The translations under genes were made by a program, and so were the position numbers. Positions 61,917-64,000 of a stretch of 64,000 bases of DNA are shown here, in pieces. The stretch covers positions 158,907-222,906 of the forward strand of contig NZ_WNJL01000023.1 in assembly GCF_010378095.1 (NCBI RefSeq). The letters run 5' to 3'. The DNA is from Acidithiobacillus ferrianus. GTDB taxonomy: Bacteria; Pseudomonadota; Gammaproteobacteria; Acidithiobacillales; Acidithiobacillaceae. Each line of letters starts with the position of its first letter. Position 1 is the stretch's first letter. The notes below the pieces were generated by a model. The model worked only from the letters and a program-made list of their open reading frames with translations, was not told the origin of the DNA and searched no databases.

Positions 61917-63322
61917 AGGGGGGCCTCCATGGTGACCGTTCCGGGGTGGAGCATCTCCTCCAGTGCCTCACCGATGCGATGAACGCCGCCCAGGTCCACG
62001 GTGTCCCACTGGTTTCCTGGCGGCCGGGCGCCGGCGACGGCGGCTGCCACCAGTGTCGCCAGCCGATGCACCAGATCCTCCTCGGGGGAGATCACCCACA
62101 CGAGCCCGAGTTGACCCAACATCGTTGCGCGAAGCCATTGTTCCATGCGGGGAGTCGATCGGGGGACCAGGATGGCCGGCTTCCGGGCGGCGAGGATTTC
62201 CGCTGTGGTGTTGTACCCTCCCATGGCCACGACGAGATCGGCCGTGTGCAGCAGGGCCACGAGTTCGGTGGTATAGGGAATGATTTGTATGTCCGCTCGC
62301 TGGGCGGCCAGTTCGACCAGCGTTTGATATTGACCCTCGGGCATGAGTGGCCCGGGAACGATGATGCTGTGCGCGGTGTTCGGCGGGATCCGGCGCAAGG
62401 CTTCAAGATAGGCCTCGATCAGGGCATATCCATCGCCGCCGCCACCGACGGTGACGAGCACCACCGGCACATCTGACCGGGCCACCGGGACGTCCTGCGC
62501 GCCCGTGCGGGCGACATAACCGCAGTACCGTACTTTGGCCGCCACGCTCGGGGAGAGGTGGTACGCGTCCACCACGTCGAACAGATGGCGGCTGCCGTAA
62601 ACCAGAATCTGGTCGTATTCGGTTTCCAGCAGCGCGTAAATATCTTGCGCCTGCCAAATCTGACGCACGGTCTCGGGACTGTCGATGACATCTCTCAATC
62701 CCAGTACGGTGCGGGTCGCCGGCATTTCTTTTCGAATGAATCGTAGCGACGGCAACAGTTCCCCCTTCATTCCCGCTGGCGCATGGTCGACCAGGAGCGC
62801 GTCTGGTTGATAGGAGATCAGGGCGTTCAGAATGGCGGTTTCGCGCAGTGCCTTGACGGCCGCGAAGCTGGAGGAAAGATCCCGGGCCGCATATTCCTCG
62901 GCGCCCACCTTGACGACGGGCGGGAGGGCCCGCACCTCCAGGCCATCCGGCATCGGCCAGGAGCTGACCATGGGAAAACCGGTCAGCAGCATGCCCGAAA
63001 AGGGAGGACTACGTTGCATCAGATGTTCGATGATGGCCAAATTGCGGCGCAGGTGCCCAAGACCGAAGGTGTCATGGGAGTAGAAAAGTATTCGTCGCGA
63101 TGAACCCTCATGATCTTTGGTGGACCATGGACGCAAGGCTGCGCTTGATGCCGGGCGTCCCCTCGGTACAACTTTGGAAGCCGGCTCGGAATCACCGGCG
63201 AACAACCGGCTCTGCGGAACTTCCGGGTCCGCACGCCGTGGGTTGGTGGACTGGAGATCCGCCGCCCATACCATCGGCAGGCGCCCGTATCGTTCCGTAC
63301 CCCGTTCCATGAGGGGTTTCAT
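61913..63322 (-). CDS. GT28/MurG-like glycosyltransferase
   Basis: 469 residues. A roughly 75-residue unassigned N-terminal region precedes a GT-B fold that begins RRILFYSHDTFGLGHLRRNLAI. The C-terminal GT28-type domain has VLVTVGGGGDGYALIEAYL, IIPYTTELVALLHTADLVVAMGGYNTTAEILAARKPAILVPR. MurG-like members transfer from UDP-sugars to lipid-linked acceptors. Start ATG overlaps the upstream stop (TAATG). The N-terminal region may be partly untranslated if a later start is used. Confidence 0.8.
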   Translation of the reverse strand: MKPLMERGTERYGRLPMVWAADLQSTNPRRADPEVPQSRLFAGDSEPASKVVPRGRPASSAALRPWSTKDHEGSSRRILFYSHDTFGLGHLRRNLAIIEHLMQRSPPFSGMLLTGFPMVSSWPMPDGLEVRALPPVVKVGAEEYAARDLSSSFAAVKALRETAILNALISYQPDALLVDHAPAGMKGELLPSLRFIRKEMPATRTVLGLRDVIDSPETVRQIWQAQDIYALLETEYDQILVYGSRHLFDVVDAYHLSPSVAAKVRYCGYVARTGAQDVPVARSDVPVVLVTVGGGGDGYALIEAYLEALRRIPPNTAHSIIVPGPLMPEGQYQTLVELAAQRADIQIIPYTTELVALLHTADLVVAMGGYNTTAEILAARKPAILVPRSTPRMEQWLRATMLGQLGLVWVISPEEDLVHRLATLVAAAVAGARPPGNQWDTVDLGGVHRIGEALEEMLHPGTVTMEAPL

Positions 63323-63660
63323 TATCGCCCCCTGGACGGGAGTGTTTTGGGAGAGGGGGTGCCAAACGCCTTCCGGATGGTCGCTGGCGCGTCGTGTTCA
63401 GCGAGGGATTCGGCCTGAGAGGGGAATGCCCCCGGGCGGCGATAAGTACGGCGATTTCTGCGCCAGCAATCCATGCAGAACGTCGCCCATGCGCCGTTGA
63501 GGAAGATCCGTACCGCATGTGGATTTTGATGGCCGCAAATGGTGGTAATGGTGGTGCCGACATCCTCCATCCGTTCCGATTTCGCTACGAAGCGCCAAGC
63601 TCCCATCGTCAGGGGGGGTTCATCCTGTAGAACGTTCTGCTGCTCATACGTGGTTGCCAT
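63322..63660 (-). CDS. Small zinc-ribbon-like protein, first gene of glycan operon
   Basis: 112 residues, no family recognised. Potential metal ligands Cys42, His44 (TICGHQNPH), Cys62 and Cys65 (FCMDCWRRNRR) form a C-x-H/C-x2-C pattern over 24 residues. The basic stretch after it and a Pro/Ser-rich tail suggest a regulatory or nucleic-acid-binding role. ATG at 63660 has GGAGG seven bases upstream. The stop overlaps the glycosyltransferase start. Two promoters with a shared palindrome lie upstream. Confidence 0.55.
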   Translation of the reverse strand: MATTYEQQNVLQDEPPLTMGAWRFVAKSERMEDVGTTITTICGHQNPHAVRIFLNGAWATFCMDCWRRNRRTYRRPGAFPSQAESLAEHDAPATIRKAFGTPSPKTLPSRGR

Positions 63661-63718
63661 AATATCCTCCTTTAACTCTCCATCTCTCGGGAATGCCGCG
63701 GGTGTGACACGAGAAAAC

Positions 63719-63748
63719 AGTATATGTGGTAATATTTCCCACAGTCAA
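63719..63748 (-). promoter_or_regulatory. Promoter P1 of glycan operon with palindrome in spacer
   Basis: On the minus strand: -35 TTGACT (63748-63743), 18-bp spacer, -10 TATACT (63724-63719). The spacer holds the imperfect palindrome GTGGTAATATTTCCCAC (plus strand, 63726-63742), placing it where a repressor would block RNA polymerase. About 60 bases upstream of the first gene start. Confidence 0.6.
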
Positions 63749-63911
63749 TGGGGTTTAAGTGCGTGCTGGGATATGCCACTGCTTTTCGATGCGACTCTGA
63801 CCCATACCTCCGGTGGGCTCCATCAGACTGAACGGCATGCGGTCGTTCTGACCGCCACCACTCCATTTCCGAATGGCGGGTGAAAGGTTGAGCTCCTCTC
63901 TTGCCACAGGT
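63749..63911. other. Segment between P2 and P1
   Basis: 160 bases without a supported gene. A 64-codon open frame (63866 to 63672, minus strand) overlaps P1 and has no recognisable sequence. It may be 5' leader of a P2 transcript. Confidence 0.4.
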
Positions 63912-63939
63912 AGTATAGTGGGATATTTTACCACGTCAA
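63912..63939 (-). promoter_or_regulatory. Second promoter-like site P2 with the same palindrome
   Basis: Minus strand: -35 TTGACG (63939-63934), 16-bp spacer, -10 TATACT (63917-63912). The palindrome GTGGGATATTTTACCAC (plus strand, 63918-63934) is the mirror-orientation near-copy of the P1 one. It points the same way, 192 bases upstream of P1. No convincing gene lies between P2 and P1. Confidence 0.5.
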
Positions 63940-64000
63940 GCGGTGCAATGGTGGGTCGTTATTCCACGTCCTGTTATCATTTGGTCCGGAAACGGCATGA

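Overview
The window looks like a chromosomal stretch of an acidophilic chemolithotroph close to Acidithiobacillus. That assignment is an inference from gene content and protein style (SelO, an unusual pyruvate kinase, a CusRS-like regulated RND pump, many IS110/IS5/IS21-type elements); no rRNA or other taxonomic marker is present. I found no rRNA, tRNA or CRISPR array.

Layout. 1-3745 is an insertion-sequence island: an IS3 orfB fragment cut by an IS5-family element with a frameshifted transposase, an isolated RcoM-type haem CO-sensor regulator, an IS21 right end with a truncated istB, and an IS110 element. 3748-6299 (minus strand) holds a superfamily 1 helicase with a RelE-like N-terminus beside a TacA-type antitoxin whose acetyltransferase toxin is internally deleted. 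6913-8736 is a pyruvate-kinase-like enzyme.

9276-19011 is the most interesting region: a transglutaminase-like protein, an HPr-kinase-like protein, a 73-residue peptide with a textbook double-glycine leader and a Gly/Ala-rich hydrophobic core, two unknown membrane proteins (immunity candidates), then an HlyD-type adaptor, a C39-peptidase ABC exporter and a TolC-like outer membrane channel. Together these make an apparently complete class II microcin-like bacteriocin system. The AT-rich middle of the cluster and a 120-bp element bounded by 16-bp inverted repeats suggest acquisition.

19117-23651 has SelO, a dCache-HAMP sensor without an output domain preceded by a repeat-containing unknown protein, and a DMT transporter with a His-rich tail. 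23762-35278 is a metal or xenobiotic efflux region: a TolC-MFP-RND operon, a heavy-metal-type two-component system, a DoxX-like membrane protein and a TonB-dependent receptor. 35433-41449 carries parE-parC, a DadA-like oxidoreductase and a YeaQ-like protein. At 41595-44390 an IS1111-group IS110 element sits inside another transposase gene. The DNA downstream of its transposase contains 10-nt and 9-nt segments identical to the restored insertion target, as expected for a guide (bridge/seek) RNA.

44471-53682 holds a thioredoxin-like protein, an EmrAB-type tripartite efflux operon, cardiolipin synthase, and a tightly overlapped operon bfd-yheT-modE-like-ilvA. 53958-56238 has two beta-barrel proteins around a histidine phosphatase. 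56280-63660 is a leftward polysaccharide/glycoconjugate operon (zinc-ribbon-like small protein, three glycosyltransferases, MsbA-like ABC exporter, UDP-glucose dehydrogenase). It is preceded by two sigma70-like promoters, each with a near-identical palindrome in its spacer.
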